Assembly (NCBI RefSeq): GCF_000383475.1
Contig: NZ_KB911459.1
Coordinates: forward strand, 386,467-450,466
Direction: 5' to 3'
Length of the DNA stretch: 64,000 nt
From: Microbacterium sp. 11MF
GTDB lineage: Bacteria; Actinomycetota; Actinomycetes; Actinomycetales; Microbacteriaceae
Translations under genes and position numbers: made by a program
Part shown: positions 1 through 7,519 of the stretch, piece by piece
Layout of the letters: each line of letters starts with the position of its first letter
Numbering within the stretch: position 1 is the first letter of the stretch
The notes under the pieces: model-generated
The model's database searches: none
What the model saw: only the letters and a program-made list of their open reading frames with translations
Told to the model about the DNA's origin: nothing

Positions 1-2279
1 CGCAGGTCGCGAACGTCATCCAGTACCGGCCGAAGAACGCGATCCGCGACATGGCGAAGGCGCTCGGGCATTCGCCGGGGCAGCAGGATGCCTGGTCGAA
101 GCAGGTCGAGCGCTGGGGTGCGATGCTCGACACCCCGGGCGACCACGACATCCCCGATCGGGTGATCGCGTACGCGGGTGAGCTGTTGAAAGCGCCTCGG
201 CACCTCGGCATCCACTCGGGCGGGATGGTGCTGACCGATCGTCCGGTCGGCGAGGTCGTGCCGATCGAGCACGCGCGCATGGAGAACCGCACCGTCATCC
301 AGTGGGACAAGGACGACGCGGCATGGATGGGGCTCGTGAAGTTCGACCTGCTGGGGCTCGGGATGCTCGCCGCCCTCCAGTACTGCTTCGACATGATCGA
401 GGCCGCGACGGGGGAGCGGTGGAGTCTCGATGCGATGCCGAAGGAGGAAGCGGCGGTCTACGACATGCTGTGCCGCGCCGATTCGATCGGGGTGTTCCAG
501 GTCGAATCCCGCGCGCAGATGGGGCTCCTGCCCCGTTTGCAGCCGCGGAAGTTCTACGACCTCGTGGTCGAGATCGCCCTCATCCGGCCGGGGCCGATCC
601 AGGGCGGCGCGGTGCATCCGTTCGTGCGTCGCAAGCTCGGCGACGAGAAGGTCACCTACGCGCACCCGAAGCTGAAGCCGGTGCTGGAGCGGACCCTCGG
701 CATCCCGGTGTTCCAGGAGCAGCTCATGCAGATGGGCATGGCGATCGGCGATCTGTCAGGGGAGGATGCCGACCTGCTGCGCCGCGCGATGGGCTCGAAG
801 CGCGGGATCGAGCGGATCGATTCGCTGAAGAAGAAGCTGTACGAGGGGATGGAACGGAACGGCCTGACGGGTAAAGCCGCCGACGACATCTACGTGAAGA
901 TCCAGGCGTTCGCGAACTTCGGCTTCGCCGAGAGCCATTCGCTGTCGTTCGGGCTGCTCGTGTACGCGTCGTCGTGGCTGAAGCTGCACTACCCGGCGGC
1001 GTTCCTCGCTGCGCTCCTACGTGCGCAGCCGATGGGGTTCTACTCGCCCGCGACGCTGACCGCCGACGCGCGACGGCACGGGGTCGAGGTGCGCCGGCCC
1101 GACCTGCACGCGTCGGGGGTCGAGGCGGGGCTCGAGCCGGTGTCGCCTCGCGAGGAGATGTCGGTTCCCGAGGAGGGTTTGCGGGGTTTCGCTCCTCGGG
1201 ACGCGTCATCTCCTCGGTTCTCGACGGGGGCGGATGCCGGGGCTCGGGAGGCCGGGGGCGGGGGCGCCGGGCGCGGCGCTGCCGCGGGGATCGGCCGTCG
1301 CGAGGACGTTTCGGGCGGGATTCCTCCTCGGGAGCGCAGATCTCCTCTCGGGAGCCGGGATGCCGGGAGCCGGGATGCCGGGAGTCGGGATGCCGGGAGC
1401 CGGGATGCCGGCAGCCGGGATGCCGGATCGGGGCCAGCCACTGCCGAGCCCGGGGCTGGACACCGTCGCGCCCCGACGGGCCGGGACTCGTGCACCGACC
1501 GCATCCAGCCGCCCGTGCCGGAGTTCGACCGGTCGCTGCCTGACGAATCGGCGGCGCATCGGCGCGACGGGAACTTCGCGGTGCGGCTGGGGCTCGCCTC
1601 GGTCACGGGTATCGGGGTGCCGCTGGCGACGAAGATCGTGGCGGAGCGGGAGGCATCCGGTCCGTACCGGGACCTGCGCGACCTCGTGCGGCGCACCGGC
1701 GCGACGGCGGCGCAGCTCGAGGCGCTGTCGACGGCGGGCGCGTTCGAGAGCCTCGGGATCACGCGGCGCGAGGGCATCTGGTTGGCGGGGGATGCCGCGC
1801 AGGACCGGCAGGAGTTCCTCGAGGGATCGCTGGTGTCGGTGCAGCCGCCGCTTTTCCCCGACCAGTCGAGTTACGACGTGCTCGCCGCCGACCTGTGGGC
1901 GACGGGGGTGTCGGCCGACGACCACCCGCTGACGCACTACCGCTCGCAGCTCGACGCGCGCGGGGTGATCACCTCGCGCGGCATGCGCGAGCATGAGATC
2001 GGTCGGCGCATCGAGGTCGCAGGGTTGGTGACGCACCGGCAGCGGCCGGCGACGGCATCCGGGATCACCTTCCTGAACCTCGAAGACGAGCACGGCGTCA
2101 TGAACGTGATCTGCTCGGTCGGGGTGTGGAACAGATACCGGCGCATCCTGCGCGACAGTCCCGCCCTCATCGCGCGCGGCATGCTCGAGCGCTCGCCCGA
2201 GGGTGTGACGAACCTCGTCGCTGACGGGTTCGAGGACCTGCGAGTGGGAGTGACGCACCGGTCGAGGGACTTCCAGTGA
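1..2279 (+). CDS. dnaE2: Error-prone DNA polymerase DnaE2, C-terminal part (5' end outside window)
   Basis: Alpha subunit of the C-family translesion polymerase, which works with ImuA'/ImuB in damage-induced mutagenesis. The frame is open from base 3 (first residues QVANVIQYRPKNAIRDMAKA), so the PHP domain and much of the palm lie upstream. Visible parts are the finger region (PVFQEQLMQMGMAIGDLSG, FANFGFAESHS), a helix-hairpin-helix stretch (GLASVTGIGVPLATKIV) and a C-terminal OB-fold (GITFLNLEDEHGVMNVIC) typical of DnaE2. Odd: between the family-conserved segment ending GVEAGLEP and the one starting DESAAHRRDG there is a long low-complexity insertion encoded by a palindrome and a 15-bp tandem repeat (SRDAG repeated). 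The frame is kept, so the protein may still be made, but the insertion is unusual. Confidence 0.93.
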   Translation, partial: QVANVIQYRPKNAIRDMAKALGHSPGQQDAWSKQVERWGAMLDTPGDHDIPDRVIAYAGELLKAPRHLGIHSGGMVLTDRPVGEVVPIEHARMENRTVIQWDKDDAAWMGLVKFDLLGLGMLAALQYCFDMIEAATGERWSLDAMPKEEAAVYDMLCRADSIGVFQVESRAQMGLLPRLQPRKFYDLVVEIALIRPGPIQGGAVHPFVRRKLGDEKVTYAHPKLKPVLERTLGIPVFQEQLMQMGMAIGDLSGEDADLLRRAMGSKRGIERIDSLKKKLYEGMERNGLTGKAADDIYVKIQAFANFGFAESHSLSFGLLVYASSWLKLHYPAAFLAALLRAQPMGFYSPATLTADARRHGVEVRRPDLHASGVEAGLEPVSPREEMSVPEEGLRGFAPRDASSPRFSTGADAGAREAGGGGAGRGAAAGIGRREDVSGGIPPRERRSPLGSRDAGSRDAGSRDAGSRDAGSRDAGSGPATAEPGAGHRRAPTGRDSCTDRIQPPVPEFDRSLPDESAAHRRDGNFAVRLGLASVTGIGVPLATKIVAEREASGPYRDLRDLVRRTGATAAQLEALSTAGAFESLGITRREGIWLAGDAAQDRQEFLEGSLVSVQPPLFPDQSSYDVLAADLWATGVSADDHPLTHYRSQLDARGVITSRGMREHEIGRRIEVAGLVTHRQRPATASGITFLNLEDEHGVMNVICSVGVWNRYRRILRDSPALIARGMLERSPEGVTNLVADGFEDLRVGVTHRSRDFQ
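1151..1216. repeat. Long imperfect palindrome (REP-like) inside dnaE2
   Basis: Two 25-bp arms, 1151-1175 and 1192-1216, are reverse complements except for three central mismatches, around a 16-bp loop. The outer arm reads CGAGGAGATG and the inner part TCCCGAGGAG. A related half-site (CTCCTCGGGAGCGCAGATCT) lies at 1324-1350. The layout resembles a REP-type extragenic palindrome but lies in a coding region. That it belongs to a dispersed family is inference. Confidence 0.7.
1351..1425 (+). repeat. Tandem 15-bp repeat, five copies, inside dnaE2
   Basis: Five head-to-tail copies of GGAGCCGGGATGCCG at 1351, 1366, 1381, 1396 and 1411. Copies 3 and 5 each differ by one base. Being 15 bp, each copy adds five residues (SRDAG) without breaking the frame, so copy-number change would be tolerated. 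Each unit contains the octamer GGATGCCG that recurs across this window. Confidence 0.93.
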
Positions 2280-2353
2280 CCTGCCTAGGCCGTGCGCGCG
2301 TCGGCAGTCGCGCAGTCGTCGAGGCCGAGCGTGACAAGCGACGGGCTGTCTGA

Positions 2354-3388
2354 TCACTCCCTGCTGCGGGAGACCTGCCACGTCGGGAACGGATCCTCGA
2401 AGGTCGCCCATGCCGACGGTCCCGCCGCGAGCTCGTCGTCGGTGAGCGCGGTGTCGTCGAGGGCGGCGCGAAGCGCGCGGTGGTGCAGATCCAGGCCGAT
2501 GAAGGCGATGTCCTCGCCGACGGCGAGGAGCCCCTCAGCCTCCGGCATCCCGTCGTCCACCTGGACGGGCGAGAAGGCGATCATCGACCCGATGTGATCC
2601 CACTGCGCGATGACGTTCGAGCGGGTCGCGAAGCGGCAGAACCCCGCCGAGCGGATGACGGAGCCGAACTCCCCGCTCTCGATCCGTTCGTCGAGCAGAG
2701 TGTTCAGGCGTCCAGGATGCAGCGGGCGGACGTTCTCGTACCGCAGGGCGCTGATCCGCGGGTCGGTCATGTGCGGCGCGAACTCCCCGTTCAGCAGCTG
2801 CACCCATCCGGGCGCGTCCTGGTGGGAGCGAATCGGGATCGGTGCGACGGGCAGCAGATCGACGGCCGGCTGATGCAGACGCAGTCGCGCGGACGGGGCG
2901 AGGTGGCTGACCAGCGCCATCGTGATCGAGAGGTCCGGAGTCGACAGTCCCGACCAATTCACGAGCATGATCGTCGACGCGTACTCGAGCTGCTGCACCG
3001 CGAGCAGGGCGTGAGCCGTGTAGCGGGTGCGCGGCATCCCGCTGTCGTCGACCTCGGAAGATCCCGCGTAGGTCTCGCGTCGGAGGTCGTCGAGGAGGTG
3101 GGGCGCATCGACGACGCACACGACGCCGCGCAGGCGCAGCCCGCTGCCGCGCTCGGCGAGCGTCCCGATGACGTCGAGAATCGAGGCATCCGACGGGAAC
3201 TCGGCCACGACACCGCTCCCGACGTCGAGCCACGGCAGAAAGGCTGCTGCGCTCGACGCCGGGTCCTGCGGGGCGAGTCGGGATGCCGCGAGGAGGGGCC
3301 TCGACGTCGCCTGGCTCAATCGCGCCGCGTAGCGCGCCCGCTCGGGACCGCATGCTCCCATCACGGCGATCACGTCCGTCTCGATCAT
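2354..3388 (-). CDS. CobW/COG0523-like protein without a recognisable P-loop
   Basis: A 344-aa protein with the overall layout and C-terminal domain of CobW-family zinc metallochaperone GTPases (C-terminal stretch GSVIRSAGFCRFATRSN...WDHIGSM, then an acidic-hydrophobic tail). The N-terminus begins MIETDVIAVMGACGPERAR, where family members have GxxGxGKT, so the nucleotide-binding loop is missing, and the usual CxCC metal motif is not found. I chose the ATG at 3388 because AGGTG lies just upstream; an ATG at 3400 is also in frame. It is divergent from a zinc-free L36 gene across a Zur-box-like palindrome, so low-zinc induction is likely. A non-hydrolysing zinc-binding or scaffold role is inference. 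Confidence 0.75.
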   Translation of the reverse strand: MIETDVIAVMGACGPERARYAARLSQATSRPLLAASRLAPQDPASSAAAFLPWLDVGSGVVAEFPSDASILDVIGTLAERGSGLRLRGVVCVVDAPHLLDDLRRETYAGSSEVDDSGMPRTRYTAHALLAVQQLEYASTIMLVNWSGLSTPDLSITMALVSHLAPSARLRLHQPAVDLLPVAPIPIRSHQDAPGWVQLLNGEFAPHMTDPRISALRYENVRPLHPGRLNTLLDERIESGEFGSVIRSAGFCRFATRSNVIAQWDHIGSMIAFSPVQVDDGMPEAEGLLAVGEDIAFIGLDLHHRALRAALDDTALTDDELAAGPSAWATFEDPFPTWQVSRSRE

Positions 3389-3425
3389 CCGACACCTCAT
3401 TCCATCCCGGCGTGTGTAGCCTTGA

Positions 3426-3440
3426 TGATAACCGTTCTCA
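3426..3440. promoter_or_regulatory. Zur box (zinc-uptake regulator operator), predicted
   Basis: TGATAACCGTTCTCA is a 7-1-7 imperfect palindrome matching the actinobacterial Zur pattern (TGA.AA...TT.TCA). It lies 15 bp upstream of the L36 start and 38 bp from the divergent CobW-like start. Both genes are classic Zur targets, so the site can control both directions. Confidence 0.75.
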
Positions 3441-3454
3441 ATTAGGAGTGTGTC

Positions 3455-3577
3455 ATGAAGGTCCGAGCGTCCCTGAAGTCCCTGAAGAAGCAACCCGGCG
3501 CGCAGGTCGTCCGCCGACGCGGGCGGGTGTTCGTCATCAACAAGCTCAACCCGCGGTTCAAGGGCCGCCAAGGCTGA
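3455..3577 (+). CDS. rpmJ: 50S ribosomal protein L36, zinc-independent paralogue
   Basis: A 40-residue basic protein ([19 protein letters not shown]...[12 protein letters not shown]) of the bL36 family, part of the large subunit near the peptidyl-transferase region. Normal bL36 carries a CCHC zinc ribbon. This copy has no cysteines, as in the C-minus paralogues that replace the zinc form when zinc is scarce and so free the metal. AGGAG at 3444-3448 gives good spacing to the ATG. It sits next to a Zur box and a divergent CobW-like gene, consistent with zinc-starvation induction. A strong stem-loop follows immediately. Confidence 0.93.
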   Translation: MKVRASLKSLKKQPGAQVVRRRGRVFVINKLNPRFKGRQG

Positions 3578-3605
3578 CGCCGGCCCGGCGTGCTGGGCCG
3601 GCGTC
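3576..3605. terminator. Stem-loop after rpmJ
   Basis: Perfect 11-bp inverted repeat GACGCCGGCCC / GGGCCGGCGTC with an 8-nt loop, starting in the rpmJ stop codon. There is no T-run, as is common for high-GC actinobacterial terminators. It separates rpmJ from the convergent PepSY gene. Confidence 0.7.
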
Positions 3606-3640
3606 GCCTGGTACTGACCCGCTGATCTCGGGGCCGCGCC

Positions 3641-5047
3641 TTACCCCGCCGCGGCGCGCCGCCGCTGCACCGCATCCACGATCACGTCGACCACGACGAA
3701 CGCGGCGAGGGTCCAGCCGACGAGCGGCAACGCGAGTCCGAGCAGCACGCCGCCCGCGACCACAGCCGTGACACCCCACCACGGGGCACCGTCGAGCACG
3801 CCGCGGCGCGGCGGCATTCCGACCCGTGCGGTCTTGGTGGGTCGCCGCTTGACCCACATGACGTAGCCGAGCACGACCATGCCGGCGATCGAGAGGGCGA
3901 GCAGGAACATGACGATCTGGTTCGCGAGTCCGAACATGACGCCCATGTGGATCGCGACGCCCCACGAGGCGAGCTTGGCCGGCAGCGAGAAGTCGGCGAA
4001 GTCGACACGGTCGACGGTCTGCAGCGTCGTGCCGTCGATCGCGACGGCATCGAGATGGCCGGGGAAGCCGCGGTCGATCTCCTGCACCTTCCACGCCTGA
4101 TCGGCCGCGGCGGGCGGCGTGATCTGCACCATCCCCGTATCGATGTTGACCTTGCGGGCCGCCGCGAGCACGTCGTCGAACGTGTTCGGGTCGACGGTGA
4201 GTGCAGCGGATGCCGCGCCGTGCCCCGCGTGCTCATCCCCGCCGCCGGCCGCTCCGCCGAGGCTCGTCGACACGGCGGGCGTGGTCCAGTCGAGCGCGGC
4301 GCGCAGGTTCGTGACGTTCTGTCCGCCGTAGGTCGACCACGTGATCCCCGTCGCAGAGAGGAACACCGCGCCGAGCGCGATCCAGATTCCGAGCGAGGTG
4401 TGCCAACTGAAGAAGCGTCGGTACCCGGTGTAGGCGCGCGCCGGCCGGACGAAGTCCTTCTTCGTGCGCGCCGTGCGGATGCGGATGACCCACATGATGA
4501 CGCCGGCGACGACGACGATGCCGAGCCACGATGCGGCGAGCTCGCTGTACAGGCGGCCCGGGTCGCCGAGCCCGAGGCTGCGGTGGATGTTGCTGATCGC
4601 GGTGCGCAGCGGCAGCGATCCGCTCGTGCCGTAAACGGTCTCGTCCCCGCGGACCTCACCGGTGCCGGGGTCGACGAACACGGCACGCGACTCGCTCTCT
4701 CCGAGGCCGTCCTGCGAGAACATGACGCGCGTCGTATCGCCCGGCTCGGGAGCCGGCCGGACGGCAGAGAGCGTCGCAGCGTCGCCGACGTGCGCTTCGG
4801 CGATCTCCACCTGCTGGCCGAGGCTGATCTGAGTGTCGGTGACCGGCGCATGCAGTTGCCGCGCGTACACGGCCTGCTCGATCGTCGGGGACAGGGCGTA
4901 GAGGGCGCCGCTGAGCGCGGCGACGAGGATGAACGGTCCGACGAGGATGCCGGCGTAGAAGTGCAGACGCACGAGGAAGGCGCCGAACCAGCCCGGTCGT
5001 CGGGCGGGTCGGGCGGTGGCGGGTGGGGTGGGCAGGGTGGCGGTCAT
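3641..5047 (-). CDS. PepSY-associated TM helix protein (iron-regulated membrane protein type)
   Basis: 468-aa integral membrane protein of the PepSY_TM/COG3182 (PiuB-like) family. An N-terminal TM segment (FLVRLHFYAGILVGPFILV) carries the conserved HFYAG..GP.... pattern, followed by a long extracytoplasmic PepSY region, two middle TM helices (WLGIVVVAGVIMWVIR; FFSWHTSLGIWIALGAVFL) and C-terminal TM helices. A His-rich loop (DEHAGHGAASA) might bind metal. Relatives are often linked to iron or copper handling or haem/siderophore reduction, but the biochemical role is unsettled. I start at the ATG at 5047 (MTATLPTP), with GAAAG upstream; the open frame runs 20 codons further. The next gene upstream on the same strand encodes a small His-containing membrane protein, probably co-transcribed. 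Confidence 0.85.
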   Translation of the reverse strand: MTATLPTPPATARPARRPGWFGAFLVRLHFYAGILVGPFILVAALSGALYALSPTIEQAVYARQLHAPVTDTQISLGQQVEIAEAHVGDAATLSAVRPAPEPGDTTRVMFSQDGLGESESRAVFVDPGTGEVRGDETVYGTSGSLPLRTAISNIHRSLGLGDPGRLYSELAASWLGIVVVAGVIMWVIRIRTARTKKDFVRPARAYTGYRRFFSWHTSLGIWIALGAVFLSATGITWSTYGGQNVTNLRAALDWTTPAVSTSLGGAAGGGDEHAGHGAASAALTVDPNTFDDVLAAARKVNIDTGMVQITPPAAADQAWKVQEIDRGFPGHLDAVAIDGTTLQTVDRVDFADFSLPAKLASWGVAIHMGVMFGLANQIVMFLLALSIAGMVVLGYVMWVKRRPTKTARVGMPPRRGVLDGAPWWGVTAVVAGGVLLGLALPLVGWTLAAFVVVDVIVDAVQRRRAAAG

Positions 5048-5145
5048 GATCGCTTTCGAGAAGAGGGGTGCGGCAAGAGGGCGCGCCGATGACACGGCGC
5101 GGCGCACCGCGGCATCCCTCGTCGAGAGCGGACCGGCGGCGCGCG

Positions 5146-5742
5146 TCAGATCGCGAGCACGCTAGGGGGACCGCGGCCGGCCGCGACACGGACGGCGACC
5201 GATCGCAGCACCGGGACGTCGCTGGAGGCGGGTGCCGGAGTCGGACGGTCGACGGCTTCGAGAGCGAGGACGGCGGTGAGGATGCGGCGGCGCACCCACC
5301 GGGCGATCTCGGCCGCGACGGCGAGCAGGCGCTGCGCCGCGCGCTCGCCGCGGTGCAGCAGCGCGACCGTGAGGACGGCGGCGAGGCCGTGCATGACCCA
5401 CATGAGCGGGTCGGCGCAGATGGCCGCGGCGGTGCCCCCGGCATCCGTCATCAGGGGCATCCCGTGCCGGTGCGGCGTCGCCGACGGGGTGATCGTGCCG
5501 AGCACGAAGAGGATGTGGAACAGCAGCTGGCTGCCGGTGACCGCGAGCGCCAGGCGGGGGAGCGACAGGCGCCGCCCGGCGAGGGCCGTGCAGACGAAGA
5601 GCGACAGGGCGAAGGGGACGGCGATGCCGAGCCAGCCGGGGACCTGTCCGCCGCCGGCGACGTGCGAGAGCAGTGCCGCCCAGGTGGCGACGGATGCCGC
5701 GAGTGCACCGCGAGCGACGCGGGAGACTCGGGACGAACGCAC
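5146..5742 (-). CDS. Polytopic membrane protein, unknown function
   Basis: 198 aa from a GTG start, with about five hydrophobic segments (WAALLSHVAGGG; LGIAVPFALSLFVCTAL; LALAVTGSQLLFHILFVLG; PLMWVMHGLAAVLTVALL). A short loop HRHGMPLM is rich in His and Met, the kind of cluster seen in copper- or metal-handling membrane proteins. It lies about 100 bp upstream of, and in the same direction as, the PepSY membrane gene, so they may form a metal-related pair. I do not recognise a named family; the metal role is inference from context. Confidence 0.65.
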   Translation of the reverse strand: MRSSRVSRVARGALAASVATWAALLSHVAGGGQVPGWLGIAVPFALSLFVCTALAGRRLSLPRLALAVTGSQLLFHILFVLGTITPSATPHRHGMPLMTDAGGTAAAICADPLMWVMHGLAAVLTVALLHRGERAAQRLLAVAAEIARWVRRRILTAVLALEAVDRPTPAPASSDVPVLRSVAVRVAAGRGPPSVLAI

Positions 5743-5858
5743 GGCTCCATTGTGGCAGGGGCAGGCGTCCTTGCGGTGTCGGCGGCGCTGCGCAAGCCCT
5801 GGGGAGAAGCCGAGGGGCGCGATTAGCGTGAGAGGACTTTCACCGGTCGGAGGGCATC

Positions 5859-6143
5859 ATGACGAACCAGGCGCAGCGGAACGACGCGGTCCAGCGTAAG
5901 CAGATGGGCTCAGGCGCGTTCATCGCGATCTTCATGAGCCTCGTGTTCCTCGTCGTCGCGGCGGGTTTCGCGATCCTCGGGGTGCTGTTCATCACGAACC
6001 CGATGCCGGTCGTCGTGCTCGGCGTGCTGATGCTGATCGGCGCCGTTGCGGTGCTGCTTCTGTCGGGTACGTGCATCGCGGCGTCGGTCCAGGCACTGCG
6101 GGCGCCGGCGAAGGCGAAGCAGCGCGTCGAGCGCCTGGCCTGA
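5859..6143 (+). CDS. Small two-helix membrane protein
   Basis: 94 aa with two clear TM helices (FIAIFMSLVFLVVAAGFAILGVLF and VVVLGVLMLIGAVAVLLLSGTC) between charged ends, and a basic C-terminal tail. GGAGGG precedes the ATG at good spacing. No family is recognised. It stands alone between a divergent membrane gene and a short hypothetical gene. Confidence 0.75.
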   Translation: MTNQAQRNDAVQRKQMGSGAFIAIFMSLVFLVVAAGFAILGVLFITNPMPVVVLGVLMLIGAVAVLLLSGTCIAASVQALRAPAKAKQRVERLA

Positions 6144-6174
6144 CGCGCAGAGAGCGACGTGCCATGATCGTCGC

Positions 6175-6534
6175 ATGCTGGCGGAGATCCTCGAGGTGCT
6201 CGGCGACGCGCTCGTGGCCGTCGGCGATGCTCGGCGTGGTCCGCGGTACGTGCACAGCCGCATCCGGCTCACACAGGGCGAGATTGCGGGTCTGTCGCAG
6301 CGGGAGGACGTGGGCGGGGAGGCGGCGATCGACCATCGCACGATCGCCATCAACGACGTGACCCTCACGGGCGTCGCTCTCGCCCCGCGGCCGCTTCGCG
6401 TGTCGTACCTCGACGACGTTCAGCAGCGCGCTCAGGTGGTCCGCATCGAGTTCGACGGCGGCGCCGCCGAGTGGACCATCCCCGAGTCGACCAACCTCCG
6501 GAAGCTGCAGAAGCGCATCGGCGCCTCGTTCTGA
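6175..6534 (+). CDS. Hypothetical cytosolic protein
   Basis: 119 aa with no signal peptide or TM helix. The second half (ALAPRPLRVSYLDDVQQRAQVVRIEFDGGAAEWTIPESTNLRKLQKRIGASF) looks like beta strands followed by an amphipathic helix. I start at ATG 6175 because it gives a compact globular protein; the open frame extends upstream without a better start. No known domain is recognised. It converges on the HesB-like gene with a shared terminator between them. Confidence 0.6.
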   Translation: MLAEILEVLGDALVAVGDARRGPRYVHSRIRLTQGEIAGLSQREDVGGEAAIDHRTIAINDVTLTGVALAPRPLRVSYLDDVQQRAQVVRIEFDGGAAEWTIPESTNLRKLQKRIGASF

Positions 6535-6559
6535 GACGCGGGATGCGCCCCCACACGCA

Positions 6560-6594
6560 CGAAAGCCCCGGACCGCGCGGGTCCGAGGCTTTCG
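6560..6594. terminator. Bidirectional terminator between convergent genes
   Basis: Stem of 14 pairs with one C-A mismatch (CGAAAGCC-C-CGGACC / GGTCCG-A-GGCTTTCG) and a 5-nt loop. It sits midway between the stop codons of the convergent genes ending at 6534 and 6608, so it can serve both. Confidence 0.8.
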
Positions 6595-6607
6595 AGAAGC
6601 GTCTGTG

Positions 6608-6889
6608 TCAGACGGCCTGCGCGAGTGCGAAACCGACCGATCCGTCCTCTTCGACGCGTGCGTCGAGGATCCGGTCGTCGAGCGCGACGCTCGCCGTCGG
6701 TGCGACGAACACGCGGGCTCCGTCGCTCTCGACGATCGTGTCGCCGTCCGCGGGAGCGGGAGCGAGGGACAGGGCGTACCCGTTCTGCGGGTCTGCGGCC
6801 TCGGCGATCCGGAGTCCACCGGTCTCGGTGGGGATCTGGGTGGCGAGGCTCTTGACGGCGGTGCTGGCGTTCTCGGTGAGAGTGAGCAT
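6608..6889 (-). CDS. HesB/IscA-fold protein lacking the cluster-binding cysteines
   Basis: 93 aa beginning MLTLTENASTAVKSLATQ, matching the small actinobacterial proteins annotated as Fe-S cluster assembly HesB. Canonical A-type carriers use three conserved Cys (C...CxC); this protein has none, so it cannot hold a cluster that way. Secondary-structure pattern and length fit the IscA beta fold. AAGGGAG before the ATG at 6889 supports this start over an upstream in-frame ATG. Function is unknown; a stress-related or structural role is possible. Confidence 0.7.
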   Translation of the reverse strand: MLTLTENASTAVKSLATQIPTETGGLRIAEAADPQNGYALSLAPAPADGDTIVESDGARVFVAPTASVALDDRILDARVEEDGSVGFALAQAV

Positions 6890-7078
6890 GATGCTCCCTT
6901 CCGTGGATTGCGGGCGTGAGCGGGCAACGATGCCGAGAATCGGATGCCGCCGCAACCGCTGACACACCATCACCGCGCACTCACACGGCTTACGGAGGTT
7001 CGCACATCATCCCCGCGGCGTACCCGGATCATCACGCGGGCCGATTCGCCCGTGAGGCCGCGCGGCTTGACTCGAGTC

Positions 7079-7516
7079 ATGACCCACACTCGTCTCCGTC
7101 TCGCTGCCGCCGCCGGCCTCGTCGCCCCTCTGCTCGTGCTCGCGCTCGCCGCCTGCAACCCGATGGACGCCCTCGCGAAGGTGCACTCCGAGGAGTTCGC
7201 CGATCGCGCCGCCGCCGCGGAGGGGTGGGTCGGCGTCGAGATGCCCGCGTGGATCCCCGCCGACGCGACATCCGTGAAGAACACCGCGACGACCGACGAG
7301 ACGAACGCCGTCATCGCGGTCGAGGGGGGAGAACTCGAGGACTGCGCCGAGATGGACCGCCGTGGTCTGCCTTTCGACAGCCGCTACGGCAGCCTCGGTG
7401 AGCCGCTGCCGGCGACCGTGTTCGCCTGCGGACCGTATGAGGTCGTGCGGACCGACTTCGGCTGGCTGGGCTGGTTCACCGCGACCGAGAAGGGGCAGAC
7501 GCCCGCCGATGCGTGA
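7079..7516 (+). CDS. Lipoprotein, unknown function
   Basis: 145 aa. An n-region MTHTRLRLAAAAG, a hydrophobic core (LVAPLLVLAL) and a lipobox LAAC at about residue 24 indicate SPII cleavage and lipid anchoring on the outer membrane face. The mature part has two cysteines (LEDC, FACGP) that could form a disulfide. No recognised domain. It runs toward the AraC-type regulator gene and ends 3 bp before that gene's stop codon. Confidence 0.75.
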   Translation: MTHTRLRLAAAAGLVAPLLVLALAACNPMDALAKVHSEEFADRAAAAEGWVGVEMPAWIPADATSVKNTATTDETNAVIAVEGGELEDCAEMDRRGLPFDSRYGSLGEPLPATVFACGPYEVVRTDFGWLGWFTATEKGQTPADA

Positions 7517-7519
7517 GCG

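Noticed and set aside
1351..1425. CRISPR array
   Set aside because: 15-bp units are directly abutting without spacers and encode an in-frame peptide repeat.
2480..3445. 321-codon open frame opposite the CobW-like gene
   Set aside because: Antisense shadow of GC-rich coding sequence; Arg/Asp-rich composition, no domain.
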